Notes: generated by a model from the sequence alone, not told the origin. A DNA stretch of 50,309 bases from Streptomyces chilikensis (GCF_001642695.1 NZ_LWCC02000005.1:4496065-4546373); one strand, 5' to 3'; counted from the first letter of the stretch, positions 35,283 through 45,288 are shown. Made by a program: numbers and translations.

Positions 35283-38200
35283 GTGACCGTGAGCGAGCAA
35301 CTGGCCGCCGAGGACCTGTTCGAGATGCCCGTCGCCTGGCGCCGGGCGGTCCCGGCCGCGCTCCGGCGGGGCGAGGTCCGGGCCGTGCGCCCGGCGGCCG
35401 AGGCGTCGCAGCGGATCGCGCGGCAACTGGCCGACGAGGCGAGGTGGATCGAGCAGGTGCTCGACGCTCCCCGGAGCGACCCCGCCCTGGCCGCGGCCAC
35501 CCGGGCCCACCTGGCCGGACGGCACAGCCCGCTCGGCGCCGCCGCCCTCACCCGGATCGCCTTCCACCACCAGCTGCAGGCACTCTTCGTCGACTCCTGG
35601 GTCGTCGAGCACGGACTGCCGTTCGCCGCCCGGACGCTGGTGGAGATGACCACCGTCGATGTCCACTACATGCAGGCCGGCCACGTGCGCAGCGAGCCCG
35701 AACTGCGCCGCAGCGGACCCGACGCCCCGAACACCCACTGGCTGCGCGGCGACATGACGGACCGGATCCGCCGGCTGATCGCCGCCGCCGACGAGGAGAC
35801 CTACCGGCGGACCGTGGAGGAACTCTCCTCCTGCCGTGACACCCCCGCACGCCGCGTCCTGACCGCCTACCTGGCGCCGGGGGAGCGCGCCTGGATCGAC
35901 GCATGCTGTGTCGCCCCGCTGCCCGCCGACGCCGAACTCCGGCTGATGCTGCTCTCCCTGGTGTACCGCCCCGACCAGCTCGACTGCTTCGAGGGCGAGG
36001 CCGGACTGCACTGGAACGCCTGGACGACGCCGCTGGTCGCCGCGCTCGCCGACCGCGTCGGACCGGCCTTCGCGCCGCTGCTGACCGAGCGGTTCGAGGG
36101 ATGGCACGACGCGGAACGCCACCGCACGACAGCCGGCTGGCTCCTCGAACTGCCCACCGACGAGGCGTTCGCGCCGCTGCTTCGGCACGCCGGCGACCGC
36201 GTCGTGCGCCCCGCGCTCCTCGAGGCCATGCGGCGCTACCCCCTGCGCGCCCTGCGCCTGCTGTCCGCCGCGGTGGCCGCCGAGGAGGGCGATGCCGCCC
36301 TGCTCCAGCAGTTGCTGACCTCCCACGTCGTCTCCCACGCCGGCCTCGTCCGGGAGGCGCTGCCCGGCCTCGCGGAGGACAGCGCCGCCGTGGTGGCCCC
36401 GCTGCTGGAGGGCCTGCCGGACCGCGTCGCGGACGCTCCGGCCGAGGCACTGCCCGACGCGCTGGTCTCCCCGCCCTGGCTGGGCGAGCGCAAGCCCTCC
36501 GAACCCCGGGTGGCCACGCCGGGCGCTGTCCCCGCGCCGGAACTCCACTGGCTGGACGGGGAGCAGGAGGCGTGGGCGGCCGCCAACTCCCGGTACGCCG
36601 CCTGGTACGCCCGCTGGCGCTCCGACCACGACTGGAAGCGCGAGATCGAAGAGCTCCGCAGGGGCGAGTCCCCGCAGCGGGTCGGGGACGCCCACCTCTT
36701 CACGGTCTGCCCCGAGGACGTGGTCCGGCCCCTGCTGTCCGCCTTCGACCCCGAGGACCTCTGGGACGGTGACGTCTGCCTGAAGCCCGTGGCCGCCCGT
36801 CACGGCCTGCACGCCCTGCCCATGCTGCTGCGCCTGGCAGCCCGGCAGCCCGCCACCCTCGGACCGCTCCTCCTGCCCTACCGCAGCGTCGAGGTGGCCC
36901 GCCGGATGGCGGACTGGCTGACCCGGCTCAAGTCCACGGCCGCCGTCGCCCGCACCTGGCTGCGGCGGCACGGCGAGGCCGCCGCCCCGCTGCTGGCGCC
37001 CGACGCGGTCGGCCCCGCGGGCAAGGCCCGCACCGCCGCCGAGCACGCGCTGCGCCTGCTCGGCGGGCAGCTCGGCACCGAAGCCGTGGTGGGCCGTGTC
37101 CTCGCCGTGCACGGCGAGGACACGGCCGGCATCGTCGAGGAGGCACTCGCCGCCGACCCGCTGGTGAACGCCCTCCCGGCCAGGATGCCCGCCCCCTGCG
37201 CCTGGGCCGATCCCGCGCTGCTCCCGCAGATCCTGCTGGCCGACGGCAGCGGCGCGCTGCCCGCAGAGGCCGTCCGGCACGTCGTCACCATGCTGCAGCT
37301 CTCGAAGCCCGGCGACCTCTACCCCGGCGTTCCCGTCCTCCAGGAGCGCTGCGAGGCCCGCTCCCTCGCCGAGTTCGCCTGGGCCCTCTTCGAGGCCTGG
37401 CGGTTCAACGGCATGCCCGCCAAGGACACCTGGCCCCTGCACACGCTCGGCGTGTTCGGGGATGACGACACCGTGCGCCGCCTCACCCCCGTCATCCGCG
37501 CCTGGCCCGGCGAGAGCGCCCACCACCGCGCCGTCGAAGGCCTCGGCGTGCTCGCCGCCGTCGGCACCGACGTCGCCCTGACGCACCTGCACGGTATCGC
37601 CCAGCGCGTGCCCTTCAAGGCGCTCAAGAAGCGCGCCCAGGAGAAGATCGAGGAGGTCGCCGAGGGCCTCGGGCTCACCGGCGAACAGCTCGCCGACCGC
37701 CTCGTTCCCGACCTCGGGCTCTCCGCCGACGGCAGCACCGTCATCGACTACGGCCCGCGCCGCTTCACCGTCGGCTTCGACGAACAGCTGCGCCCCTACG
37801 TCCTCGACGGCGACGGCAAGCGGCGCAAGGCGCTGCCCGCGCCCGGGGTGAAGGACGACCCGGAGCTCGCGGCCGCCGAGCGCAAGCGGTTCACGACCCT
37901 CAAGAAGGAGGTCCGCACCCTCGCCTCCGACCAGGTGCGCCGCCTGGAGGCCGCCATGGTCTCCGGCCGTTCCTGGACCGCCGCCGAGTTCCGTGAACTG
38001 CTCGTCGCCCACCCGCTGATGTGGCACCTGGTGCGCCGCCTGGTCTGGCTCGGCGACCACGACGGGGCCACCACCTCCTTCCGCGTCGCCGAGGACCGCA
38101 CCTTCGCCGACGTCCACGACGACGGGTGGACCCTCCCCGACGACGCCGCCGTCCGCCTGGCCCACCCCCTGCACCTGGGCGCCGGGCTGGCGCGGTGGGC

Positions 38201-38627
38201 CGAGCTGTTCGCCGACTACGAGATCCTCCAGCCGTTCCCGCAGCTCGGCCGGCCCGTGCACACCCTCACCGAGGAGGAGGCCGGCGGCCACCGGCTGACC
38301 CGCTTCGAGGGCGTCACCGTGCCGGTCGGCAAGGTGCTCGGTCTCACCAAGCGCGGCTGGGAGCGGGGCACCCCCCAGGACAACGGCGTGGAGCGCTGGA
38401 TCTCCAAGCGCCTCCCCGGAGACCGCTACCTGGTCGTCCAGCTCGAGGAGGGCATCGCCGTCGGCATGACCGACCAGTTCCCCGACCAGCCGCTCGGCGA
38501 GGTCTGGCTGGACGACGGCCCCGGCGACTACCGCCGGTTCGACCCCCACCCGCTGCGCCTGGGCGACCTCGACGCCGTCACCGCCTCCGAACTCCTCGCC
38601 GACCTCACCCAGCTCATCGAGAAGTGA
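35283..38627 (+). CDS. Large DUF4132-containing protein
   Basis: This 1114-residue cytoplasmic protein ends in a DUF4132 domain (about residues 800-1110: ERKRFTTLKKEVRTLASDQVRRLEAAM, DDGWTLPDDAAVRLAHPLHLGAGLARWAELFADYEILQPFPQLGRPVH, ISKRLPGDRYLVVQLEEGIAVGM). The long N-terminal part is helical repeat-like. The WGR domain found before DUF4132 in the MolR/YehI group is absent. GTG 35283 follows GGGGGAGGG. In many Streptomyces such genes lead an operon with a MoxR ATPase, a VWA protein and a SWIM zinc-finger protein; here only scraps of such partners follow (38637-39390). Function unknown. Confidence 0.85.
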   Translation: MTVSEQLAAEDLFEMPVAWRRAVPAALRRGEVRAVRPAAEASQRIARQLADEARWIEQVLDAPRSDPALAAATRAHLAGRHSPLGAAALTRIAFHHQLQALFVDSWVVEHGLPFAARTLVEMTTVDVHYMQAGHVRSEPELRRSGPDAPNTHWLRGDMTDRIRRLIAAADEETYRRTVEELSSCRDTPARRVLTAYLAPGERAWIDACCVAPLPADAELRLMLLSLVYRPDQLDCFEGEAGLHWNAWTTPLVAALADRVGPAFAPLLTERFEGWHDAERHRTTAGWLLELPTDEAFAPLLRHAGDRVVRPALLEAMRRYPLRALRLLSAAVAAEEGDAALLQQLLTSHVVSHAGLVREALPGLAEDSAAVVAPLLEGLPDRVADAPAEALPDALVSPPWLGERKPSEPRVATPGAVPAPELHWLDGEQEAWAAANSRYAAWYARWRSDHDWKREIEELRRGESPQRVGDAHLFTVCPEDVVRPLLSAFDPEDLWDGDVCLKPVAARHGLHALPMLLRLAARQPATLGPLLLPYRSVEVARRMADWLTRLKSTAAVARTWLRRHGEAAAPLLAPDAVGPAGKARTAAEHALRLLGGQLGTEAVVGRVLAVHGEDTAGIVEEALAADPLVNALPARMPAPCAWADPALLPQILLADGSGALPAEAVRHVVTMLQLSKPGDLYPGVPVLQERCEARSLAEFAWALFEAWRFNGMPAKDTWPLHTLGVFGDDDTVRRLTPVIRAWPGESAHHRAVEGLGVLAAVGTDVALTHLHGIAQRVPFKALKKRAQEKIEEVAEGLGLTGEQLADRLVPDLGLSADGSTVIDYGPRRFTVGFDEQLRPYVLDGDGKRRKALPAPGVKDDPELAAAERKRFTTLKKEVRTLASDQVRRLEAAMVSGRSWTAAEFRELLVAHPLMWHLVRRLVWLGDHDGATTSFRVAEDRTFADVHDDGWTLPDDAAVRLAHPLHLGAGLARWAELFADYEILQPFPQLGRPVHTLTEEEAGGHRLTRFEGVTVPVGKVLGLTKRGWERGTPQDNGVERWISKRLPGDRYLVVQLEEGIAVGMTDQFPDQPLGEVWLDDGPGDYRRFDPHPLRLGDLDAVTASELLADLTQLIEK

Positions 38628-38636
38628 CGCCCGGCC

Positions 38637-39390
38637 ATGACGACAGGGACCACAGGGACCACAGGGACCACAGGGACCACAGGGACCACCGACACGGCCG
38701 GATCCGCCTCCGCCCCGGCCGGACCGCGGCTCCAGCGGCCACCCGCCGAGGTGCGGTACGCCGACGAACTGGCCGCGCTGCGCGAGCAGGACACCGGACC
38801 GCGTCCTGGTGCCCGACCTCGCGGCGGGGGAGGGGGACGGAGCCCTGCCCGTGGCGCCCGCCCCTCCGCCGGACCCGCTGACCGCCGCGGCCGACGAGGC
38901 GCTGACGGCACTCGCCCGGGCCGCCCGGCGAGGTCTGCGCAACCTCACCGGTGCTGTCCCGGCGGATCTGGACCGGGCGTGCGCCGGCCTGCGGCGCGCC
39001 GGCCTGCGGGCCGCCGCCGACGCCCTCGCCGCCCTGCGGGACGCCCTGCGCGCCGAGGGCCCGGCCGCGGCCGTCTCCGCCTGGGCCGACGCGACGATCC
39101 GCCTCGCCGTCACCAGGGAACTCCACCAGCGCTCCCCGGCACCCGGCAGCGAGACGGGGCCGCGCCGGCAGGCACGCCCGCTCAGGGGGGCCGAGTACGG
39201 AGTCCCCGGGGGCCCCGTCACCGTCATGATCCTCCTCCTCGTCGGCCCAGCCGGTGGGAGCGGCGTCCCCGGCGCCGGCCCGGTGTCCGCGAGGGCCCCG
39301 GCCGCCCGGCCGGCGGTGCGGGTTCACGTCCTGATCACCGCGATCCCGCGGCGGCTCCGGTGCTTTCGAAGGACGAACGCGAGGGGTTGA
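38637..39390 (+). pseudogene. Deletion scar joining a MoxR-like N-terminus to another gene's C-terminus
   Basis: ATG 38637 starts a Thr/Gly-rich leader followed by LQRPPAEVRYADELAALREQDTGPRP, which matches the N-terminus of MoxR-type AAA ATPases from DUF4132 operons (pattern RYADELAAL...D-GPRPPGW). Right after this, near 38800-38808, coherent coding switches by one base to a frame reading VLVPDLAAGEGDGALPVAP...TALARAARRGLRNL...LRRAGLRAAADALAALRDAL...AVSAWADATIRLAVTREL, a helical C-terminus resembling the end of SWIM zinc-finger proteins of the same operons. Neither an ATPase core nor a SWIM motif is present. I read it as an out-of-frame internal deletion; the identity of the second part is tentative. 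Confidence 0.55.
38643..38687 (+). repeat. Five tandem copies of a 9-bp unit
   Basis: ACAGGGACC occurs five times without change, encoding (Thr-Gly-Thr)-type residues at the start of the MoxR-like remnant. Such a repeat changes copy number easily; being a multiple of three it keeps frame. Confidence 0.9.
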
Positions 39391-39429
39391 CAGTGTGCAG
39401 ACACCGTGCGAACTATGGGAGCGCTCCCA
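39387..39429 (+). promoter_or_regulatory. Cellulase promoter with CebR operator
   Basis: A -35 TTGACA (39387-39392) is followed after 18 nt by AACTAT (39411-39416), and the perfect palindrome TGGGAGCGCTCCCA (39416-39429) overlaps or abuts it. This palindrome is the established CebR binding site in Streptomyces; CebR is released by cellobiose and cellotriose. Confidence 0.85.
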
Positions 39430-39502
39430 AAGATATCGGCGCCACCTCTTCACCTTCCCGTTCCCCACGAGCCGAGAGGCCGACCGGAAAGGACCCCGCC
39501 GC

Positions 39503-42418
39503 ATGCGCCTCGTCAGGAGACCCCGACCCCGCCTGCGCGGCCCAGCCGTCGCGCTGGCCGCCACACTGGCGTTACCCCTGACCATGACCAACCTGTCCGC
39601 ACCCGCCCACGCGGCCGCGGTGCAGTGCAGCGTCGACTACAGGACCAACGACTGGGGCTCCGGCTTCACCGCCGAGCTCACCCTGACCAACCGGGGCACC
39701 GAAGCCCTCGACGGGTGGAGGCTGACCTACGACTACGCCGGCAACCAGCGCCTGAGCAACGGCTGGAACGGCGTCTGGTCGCAGTCCGGCAAGACCGTCA
39801 CCGTCACCAACACCAGCTGGAACAGGACGCTCGCGGCCGGCGCCGCGACCACCGCCGGCGCCCAGTTCAGCTACAGCGGGACCAACGCCGCACCGACCTC
39901 CTTCGCCGTCAACGGCACCACCTGCACCGGCGCCCACCAGCCCCCGGTCGCCGTGCTGACCAGCCCCGAGCCGGGCGCCACCTACAGCGTCGGCACCGAG
40001 GTCCCGCTCGCGGCCACCGCGGCCGCGGCCGACCGGGCGACCATCAGCAAGGTCGAGTTCTACAGCGACACCGCGCTGCTGGGCACCGACACCACCGCCC
40101 CGTTCGAACTGAGGACCAGCAGCCTGGCGGCCGGCGACCACTCGCTCTACGCCCGCGCCTACGACTCGCAGGGCGCCACCGGCGAGTCCTCCCCGGTCGG
40201 CATCCGGATCGTCTCCGGACCGTCCGTCACCGCCAACCCCGGCCAGCTGGGCATCCAGCAGGGCGAGTCCGGCACCTACGAGGTCAGCCTCTCCAAGCAG
40301 CCCTCGGCGAACGTCACGGTCACGACCGCCCGCGAGTCCGGCAACACCGGCCTCTCCGTCACCGGCGGCGCCAGCCTCACCTTCACCCCGCAGAACTGGA
40401 ACGTCCCCCAGCGGGTGACCGTCACCGCCGCGGCCTCCGGATCCGGCTCCGCCGTCTTCGCCTCCTCGGCGGCCGGCCACTCCGCCGCCAAGGTCACGGT
40501 GACCCAGCTGGACGCGGGCGGCGACTACGACGCCCGCTTCCTGGAGCTGTACGGCAAGATCACCGACCCGGCCAACGGCTACTTCTCGCCCGAGGGCATC
40601 CCCTACCACTCGGTGGAGACGCTCATCGTGGAGGCGCCGGACCACGGCCACGAGACCACGTCGGAGGCGTACAGCTACCTGATCTGGCTCCAGGCCCAGT
40701 ACGGCCGGGTCACCGGTGACTGGACCCGCTTCAACAAGGCGTGGGAGACCATGGAGAAATTCATGATCCCCACCAAGGCGGACCAGCCCACCAACTCCTT
40801 CTACAACGCCTCCAAGCCGGCCACCTACGCGCCCGAGCACGACCTGCCCTCGCAGTACCCGGCGAGGCTGGACCCGTCGGCCGCCTCGGGCGCCGACCCC
40901 ATCGCCGCCGAGCTGAAGAGCGCCTACGGCACGGACGACATCTACGGCATGCACTGGATCCAGGACGTCGACAACGTCTACGGATTCGGCAACGAGCCCG
41001 GCAAGTGCAACGCCGGACCCTCCGCCACCGGGCCGTCCTACATCAACACCTTCCAGCGCGGTCCGCAGGAGTCGGTCTGGGAGACCGTCACCCACCCGAC
41101 CTGCGACAACTTCGCCTACGGCGGCAGGAACGGCTACCTCGACCTGTTCACCGGCGACTCCTCCTACGCCAAGCAGTGGAAGTTCACCAACGCCCCCGAC
41201 GCCGACGCCCGCGCCGTGCAGGCGGCCTACTGGGCCGACATCTGGGCCAAGGAGCAGGGCAAGGGGTCCGAGGTCTCCGCGACCGTCGGCAAGGCCGCGA
41301 AGATGGGCGACTACCTGAGGTACGCGCTGTTCGACAAGTACTTCAAGAAGGTCGGCAACTGCGTCGGGCCGGCCGCCTGCCCCGCGGGCAGCGGCAAGAA
41401 CAGCGCCCACTACCTGCTGAGCTGGTACTACGCCTGGGGCGGGGCCACCGACTCCTCGGCCGGCTGGTCCTGGCGCATCGGCTCCAGCCACGCGCACGGC
41501 GGCTACCAGAACCCGATGGCGGCCTACGCGCTCAGCAACCACGCCCCGCTGGCCCCCAAGTCCTCGACCGGCAAGTCCGACTGGTCCACCAGCCTGACCC
41601 GGCAGGTCGAGTTCTACCGCTGGCTCCAGTCCAGCGAGGGAGCCATCGCGGGCGGCGCCACCAACAGCTGGCAGGGCCGCTACGCCCAGCCGCCGGCCGG
41701 GACGCCCACCTTCTACGGCATGTACTACGACGAGAAGCCGGTCTACCACGACCCGCCGTCCAACCAGTGGTTCGGCTTCCAGGCGTGGTCCATGGAGCGC
41801 GTCGCCGAGTACTACCAGCAGAGCGGCGACGCCAAGGCCGGCGCGGTCGTCAAGAAGTGGGTCGACTGGGCGCTCTCCAAGACGACCGTCAACCCCGACG
41901 GAACCTTCCGCTTCCCGTCCAACCTCCGCTGGAGCGGCGCGCCGGACACCTGGAACGCCGCCTCGCCCGGTGCCAACTCCAACCTCCACGTCGAGGTCGT
42001 CGACTACACCAACGACGTCGGTGTGGCGGGCGCGTACGCCAAGGTCCTGACCTACTACGCCGCGGAGTCCGGCGACGCCAAGGCCAAGGCCACCGCCAAG
42101 GCCCTGCTCGACGGCATGTGGGAGCACCACCAGGACGGGCTGGGCATCGCCGTCGAGGAGACCCGCGCGGACTACAACCGCTTCGACGACCCGGTCTACG
42201 TGCCCTCCGGCTGGACCGGCACCATGCCCAACGGGGACACCGTCAACTCGTCCTCGACCTTCGCCTCGATCCGCAGCTTCTACCAGGACGACCCCGCCTG
42301 GTCGAAGATCGAGGCCTACCTGGAGGGCGGCTCCGCGCCGGCCTTCACGTACCACCGGTTCTGGGCGCAGGCGGACATCGCCACCGCGCTCGGCGCCTAC
42401 GCCGAACTGCTCGAGTAG
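39503..42418 (+). CDS. Secreted reducing-end exocellulase, CBM2 plus GH48
   Basis: This 971-residue secreted enzyme releases cellobiose from cellulose chain ends. It has a twin-basic N-terminus, a hydrophobic core and an AHAAA cleavage region near residue 35; a CBM2 cellulose-binding module (about 36-140, paired cysteines in QCSVDY and TTCTGAH); an Ig-like domain (about 145-240, [25 protein letters not shown]); a further beta domain (about 240-335); and the GH48 catalytic domain (about 340-971). The catalytic acid is Glu388 in [22 protein letters not shown] 39503 gives a normal signal peptide and has GGAAAGGA upstream. Transcription is monocistronic from a CebR-controlled promoter, and a hairpin follows. 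Confidence 0.95.
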   Translation: MRLVRRPRPRLRGPAVALAATLALPLTMTNLSAPAHAAAVQCSVDYRTNDWGSGFTAELTLTNRGTEALDGWRLTYDYAGNQRLSNGWNGVWSQSGKTVTVTNTSWNRTLAAGAATTAGAQFSYSGTNAAPTSFAVNGTTCTGAHQPPVAVLTSPEPGATYSVGTEVPLAATAAAADRATISKVEFYSDTALLGTDTTAPFELRTSSLAAGDHSLYARAYDSQGATGESSPVGIRIVSGPSVTANPGQLGIQQGESGTYEVSLSKQPSANVTVTTARESGNTGLSVTGGASLTFTPQNWNVPQRVTVTAAASGSGSAVFASSAAGHSAAKVTVTQLDAGGDYDARFLELYGKITDPANGYFSPEGIPYHSVETLIVEAPDHGHETTSEAYSYLIWLQAQYGRVTGDWTRFNKAWETMEKFMIPTKADQPTNSFYNASKPATYAPEHDLPSQYPARLDPSAASGADPIAAELKSAYGTDDIYGMHWIQDVDNVYGFGNEPGKCNAGPSATGPSYINTFQRGPQESVWETVTHPTCDNFAYGGRNGYLDLFTGDSSYAKQWKFTNAPDADARAVQAAYWADIWAKEQGKGSEVSATVGKAAKMGDYLRYALFDKYFKKVGNCVGPAACPAGSGKNSAHYLLSWYYAWGGATDSSAGWSWRIGSSHAHGGYQNPMAAYALSNHAPLAPKSSTGKSDWSTSLTRQVEFYRWLQSSEGAIAGGATNSWQGRYAQPPAGTPTFYGMYYDEKPVYHDPPSNQWFGFQAWSMERVAEYYQQSGDAKAGAVVKKWVDWALSKTTVNPDGTFRFPSNLRWSGAPDTWNAASPGANSNLHVEVVDYTNDVGVAGAYAKVLTYYAAESGDAKAKATAKALLDGMWEHHQDGLGIAVEETRADYNRFDDPVYVPSGWTGTMPNGDTVNSSSTFASIRSFYQDDPAWSKIEAYLEGGSAPAFTYHRFWAQADIATALGAYAELLE

Positions 42419-42437
42419 CAGGGCGCAACCGGTGGGA

Positions 42438-42474
42438 GGCCGCCCCGGGGCGATCCGTCCGCCCCGGGGCGGCC
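42438..42474. terminator. 15-bp hairpin between the cellulase and sigma factor genes
   Basis: Perfect arms 42438-42452 and 42460-42474 with a 7-nt loop lie between the two convergent stop codons. Confidence 0.85.
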
Positions 42475-42485
42475 GCCCGTCCGCC

Positions 42486-43643
42486 TCAGCGGCCGCGAGC
42501 GGCGTTGAGGCGGGCGGCCCGGCGCGTCAGGTGGTCGCGTTCGGCCACGGAGTGCGCCTTGCGGGCCGCCTCGGCGTACAGCCGGGCCGCCGTGGCCAGG
42601 TCGCCGTCGCGCTCGTGGAGGTACGCGGCCGCCGCGGTGTGGCGGGGGAGCGCGGGGTCGACGGCGGTGAGGGCCGCCAGACCGGCGCGCGGCCCGTCGG
42701 CCTCCCCGACGGCCACCGCGCGGTTGAGCCGCACCACGGGGTTGTCGGTCAGCCGCGCGAGCTCGTCGTACCACTCGACGATCTGCACCCAGTCGGTCTC
42801 CTCCGCGGTGGGCGCGTCGGCGTGCAGCGCCGCGACGGCGGCCTGGGCCTGGAACTCGCCCAGCCGGTCGCGGGCGAGCGCCGCCTGCAGGATCCCGATG
42901 CCCTCGGCGACCGCCGCGGTGTCCCAGCGGCTGCGGTCCTGCTCGGCCAGCGGCACCAGGCTGCCGTCCGGAGCCGTCCGGGAGGCCCGCCGGGCGTGGT
43001 GGAGCAGCATGAGCGCCAGCAGGCCCGACACCTCCGGGTGGTCCACGACGGCCGCGAGCCGCCGGGTGAGCCGGACGGCCTCGGCGGCCAGGTCCACGTC
43101 GCCGGAGTAGCCCTCGTTGAAGACCAGGTAGAGGACGCGCAGCACGGTGGCGACGTCACCGGGCCGGTCGAGGCGCACCCCGGAGACCGTGCGCTTCGCC
43201 CGGCTGATGCGCTGCGCCATCGTCGCCTCCGGCACGAGGTACGCCCGGGCGATCTGGCGGGTGGTGAGCCCGCCGACGGCGCGCAGCGTGAGCGCGACCG
43301 CCGACGACGGTGTCAGCGAGGGGTGGGCGCACAGGAAGTAGAGCCACAGGGTGTCGTCCACGTCCGGCACGGGCCCGGGCGCCGGCTCCTCCCCGGCCAG
43401 GTCCTCCCGGCGGCGGCGGGAGGCGTCCGCGCGCCAGGCGTCGAGGTACCGGTTCCAGGCCACGGCGACCAGCCAGCCCCTGGCGTCCCGCGGAGGGTCG
43501 GCCGGCCACCTGCGGACCGCCTCCAGCAACGCCTCCTGGACCGCGTCCTCGGCCGCCGCGAAATCGGCTCCGCGGCGGACGAGGACGGCCAGCACGCCCG
43601 GCACGAGACTCCGTACCGACGCCTCGTCCAGGGGCGCGGTCAT
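42486..43643 (-). CDS. ECF42-type RNA polymerase sigma factor with C-terminal TPR-like extension
   Basis: This 385-residue ECF sigma factor has region 2 (LVRRGADFAAAEDAVQEALLEAVRRWPADPPRDARGWLVAVAWNRYLDAWR) and region 4 (LTLRAVGGLTTRQIARAYLVPEATMAQRISRAKRTV), followed by a helical extension of about 200 residues (AVVDHPEVSGLLALMLLHHARRASR...). The extension and the adjacent YCII/DGPF gene define the ECF42 group, which has no anti-sigma factor. Its start overlaps the stop of the YCII gene (ATGA). Confidence 0.93.
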   Translation of the reverse strand: MTAPLDEASVRSLVPGVLAVLVRRGADFAAAEDAVQEALLEAVRRWPADPPRDARGWLVAVAWNRYLDAWRADASRRRREDLAGEEPAPGPVPDVDDTLWLYFLCAHPSLTPSSAVALTLRAVGGLTTRQIARAYLVPEATMAQRISRAKRTVSGVRLDRPGDVATVLRVLYLVFNEGYSGDVDLAAEAVRLTRRLAAVVDHPEVSGLLALMLLHHARRASRTAPDGSLVPLAEQDRSRWDTAAVAEGIGILQAALARDRLGEFQAQAAVAALHADAPTAEETDWVQIVEWYDELARLTDNPVVRLNRAVAVGEADGPRAGLAALTAVDPALPRHTAAAAYLHERDGDLATAARLYAEAARKAHSVAERDHLTRRAARLNAARGR

Positions 43644-44047
43644 TCGGTGACGGTCGGCGGGGCGCTCAGGAAGGGGCGCACCTCGAGCCACTCGTGGATC
43701 GGCTTCCCGCCCGCCCCGGGCGCGGCCGACAGCTCACCGGCCAGCTCCAGGGCCCGGTCGTAGCTGTCGACGTCGATCACCATCCAGCCGGCGATGAGGT
43801 CCTTCGTCTCCGCGAACGGGCCGTCGGTGACCGGCGGACGCCCCTCGCCGTCGTACCGGACGAACGTCCCCTCGGGAGCGAGGGCCTGCCCGTCCACGAA
43901 CTCGCCGGTCTCCTCCAGCCGGGCCGCGAAGTCGTTCATGTACGCGATGTGCGCCGAGACCTCCTCCGGCGTCCATCGGTCCATGGGCACGTCGTTCACC
44001 GCCGCCGGAGCGCCCCGGTAGTGCTTGAGAAGCAGGTACTTCGCCAT
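43640..44047 (-). CDS. YCII-related (DGPF) protein, sigma factor partner
   Basis: This 135-residue ferredoxin-like-fold protein has MAKYLLLKHYRG at the start and the namesake TDGPFAETKDLIAGWMVIDVDSYDRALELA. Such proteins are encoded with ECF42 sigma factors and are among their targets. ATG 44047 has GGGAGAG upstream. It is the first gene of the two-gene operon; the frame continues to 44125 but the promoter lies there. Confidence 0.92.
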   Translation of the reverse strand: MAKYLLLKHYRGAPAAVNDVPMDRWTPEEVSAHIAYMNDFAARLEETGEFVDGQALAPEGTFVRYDGEGRPPVTDGPFAETKDLIAGWMVIDVDSYDRALELAGELSAAPGAGGKPIHEWLEVRPFLSAPPTVTE

Positions 44048-44095
44048 GGTGTCTCTCCCAGGTTCCGACGTGGCCCTCGTGGCCACCTCACCCCG

Positions 44096-44124
44096 GGGAC
44101 GGAGCCGGCCGCGGATTCTCGACA
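44096..44124 (-). promoter_or_regulatory. Probable ECF42-dependent promoter of the YCII-sigma operon
   Basis: On the minus strand TGTCGA (44119-44124), a 17-nt spacer and CGTCCC (44096-44101) precede the YCII start by about 50 nt. As I remember it, the reported ECF42 target motif is TGTCGA at -35 and CGWC at -10, so the sigma factor probably controls its own operon. Confidence 0.6.
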
Positions 44125-44334
44125 TCGTCCCGGCAACATTCTTCCGGGTTTTCCGGTCGCGTCGACCGGATGGCGGAAAACGCAGGTCGCAGGGGGTGGC
44201 CGGCGGCCCTCCGGGCCGGACCGGGCCGGTCCGGCCCGCCGCCAGCCGTTCGGGTCAGTCCGGGGAGCCATGGGGCGGGGCGGACGGGAGACTCGGGGAG
44301 GAGACTGCCCGCCGCCCGCCCCGGAGGTCGCACC

Positions 44335-45231
44335 ATGGTCCGCACCGTCGTCGCCGGACTCGACGGATCGCCCGAGAGCCGTGCCGCGGTGGACTGGGCC
44401 GCCCGCGAGGCCAGGATGCGGGGAGTGCCGCTGAGGATCGTGCACGTCCACGAGCCGACGCCGTCACGGCTGGCGCAGGCTCCGTTCCTCGCCGAGGAGA
44501 CCCGGCAGGACTGGAGCCGGGAGGTCCCGCCGCAGGTCGCCGACGCGGTGCGCCGCGAGCAGCCCGGGCTGGAGGTCACGGTCGCGGGCGTGGAGGGCCG
44601 CGCCCCCGTGGTGCTCGCCGAGCAGGCCGGACCGGACGGCCTGCTGGTCCTCGGCTCCCGCGGGCTCGGCGGGCTCAGCGGCTTCATTGCGGGCTCCGTC
44701 GGCCTCGGCGTCATCGCCCACGCGGAGTTCCCGGTCGTCCTGGTGCGCGCGGGCGAGTCCGCCGCCGACGAACACCGCGACGACCCGGCCGGCGGCCCCC
44801 CGCGCTACCGGCCGGTCGCGGTCGGCGTCGACCCCGACGACACGCCCGACCCGGTCCTCGAATTCGCCTTCGAGGAGGCGGCGCGCCGCTCCGCCCCGCT
44901 GCGGGCCGTCCAGGGCTACAGCCTGCCCGCCTTCTACGAGTGGGCCGGAACCGTCGAGGGCGAGGCGTTCGGGCAGATGCGGCGACAGCAGGGCGAACTG
45001 CTGGAGCGCGCACTCGCCCCCTGGCGCGCCGCGTACCCGCAGGTGGAGGTGGTCCAGGAGTCCGAGCCCGGCAAGGGCTCCGTGCTGCTCGCCGACGCGT
45101 CGCGCGACGCCTCCCTGGTCGTCGTCGGCCACCGGACCCGCAGGCACGCCTTCGGGCTCCGCATCGGGGCCGTCGCCCATGCCGTCCTGCACCACGCCGT
45201 GGCCCCGGTGGCCGTGGTCCCTCATCCTTGA
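44335..45231 (+). CDS. Universal stress protein with two Usp domains
   Basis: This 298-residue tandem UspA protein has a first domain (VRTVVAGLDGSPESRAAVDWAAREARMRGVPLRIVHV; ATP-type G-x2-G-x9-G-S motif GSRGLGGLSGFIAGSVG) and a second one starting at YRPVAVGVDPDDTPDPVLEFAFEEAARRSAPLRAV, whose motif (GHRTRRHAFGLRIGAVAH) is degenerate. Tandem USPs are prominent in actinobacterial hypoxia regulons. ATG 44335 follows GGAGG. It lies 57 nt before the phosphoketolase gene and is probably co-transcribed with it. Confidence 0.92.
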   Translation: MVRTVVAGLDGSPESRAAVDWAAREARMRGVPLRIVHVHEPTPSRLAQAPFLAEETRQDWSREVPPQVADAVRREQPGLEVTVAGVEGRAPVVLAEQAGPDGLLVLGSRGLGGLSGFIAGSVGLGVIAHAEFPVVLVRAGESAADEHRDDPAGGPPRYRPVAVGVDPDDTPDPVLEFAFEEAARRSAPLRAVQGYSLPAFYEWAGTVEGEAFGQMRRQQGELLERALAPWRAAYPQVEVVQESEPGKGSVLLADASRDASLVVVGHRTRRHAFGLRIGAVAHAVLHHAVAPVAVVPHP

Positions 45232-45288
45232 CGGGGTGCCCGCCGTCCACGCAACCCGGTTCCGACCGACGACCGAGGGAGTCGCCCG

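Noticed and set aside
44200-44334. DosR-like box before the universal stress protein
   Set aside because: GGGCCGG-rich palindromes at 44214-44237 look tempting, but none preserves the GGGNC-N4-GNCCC layout.
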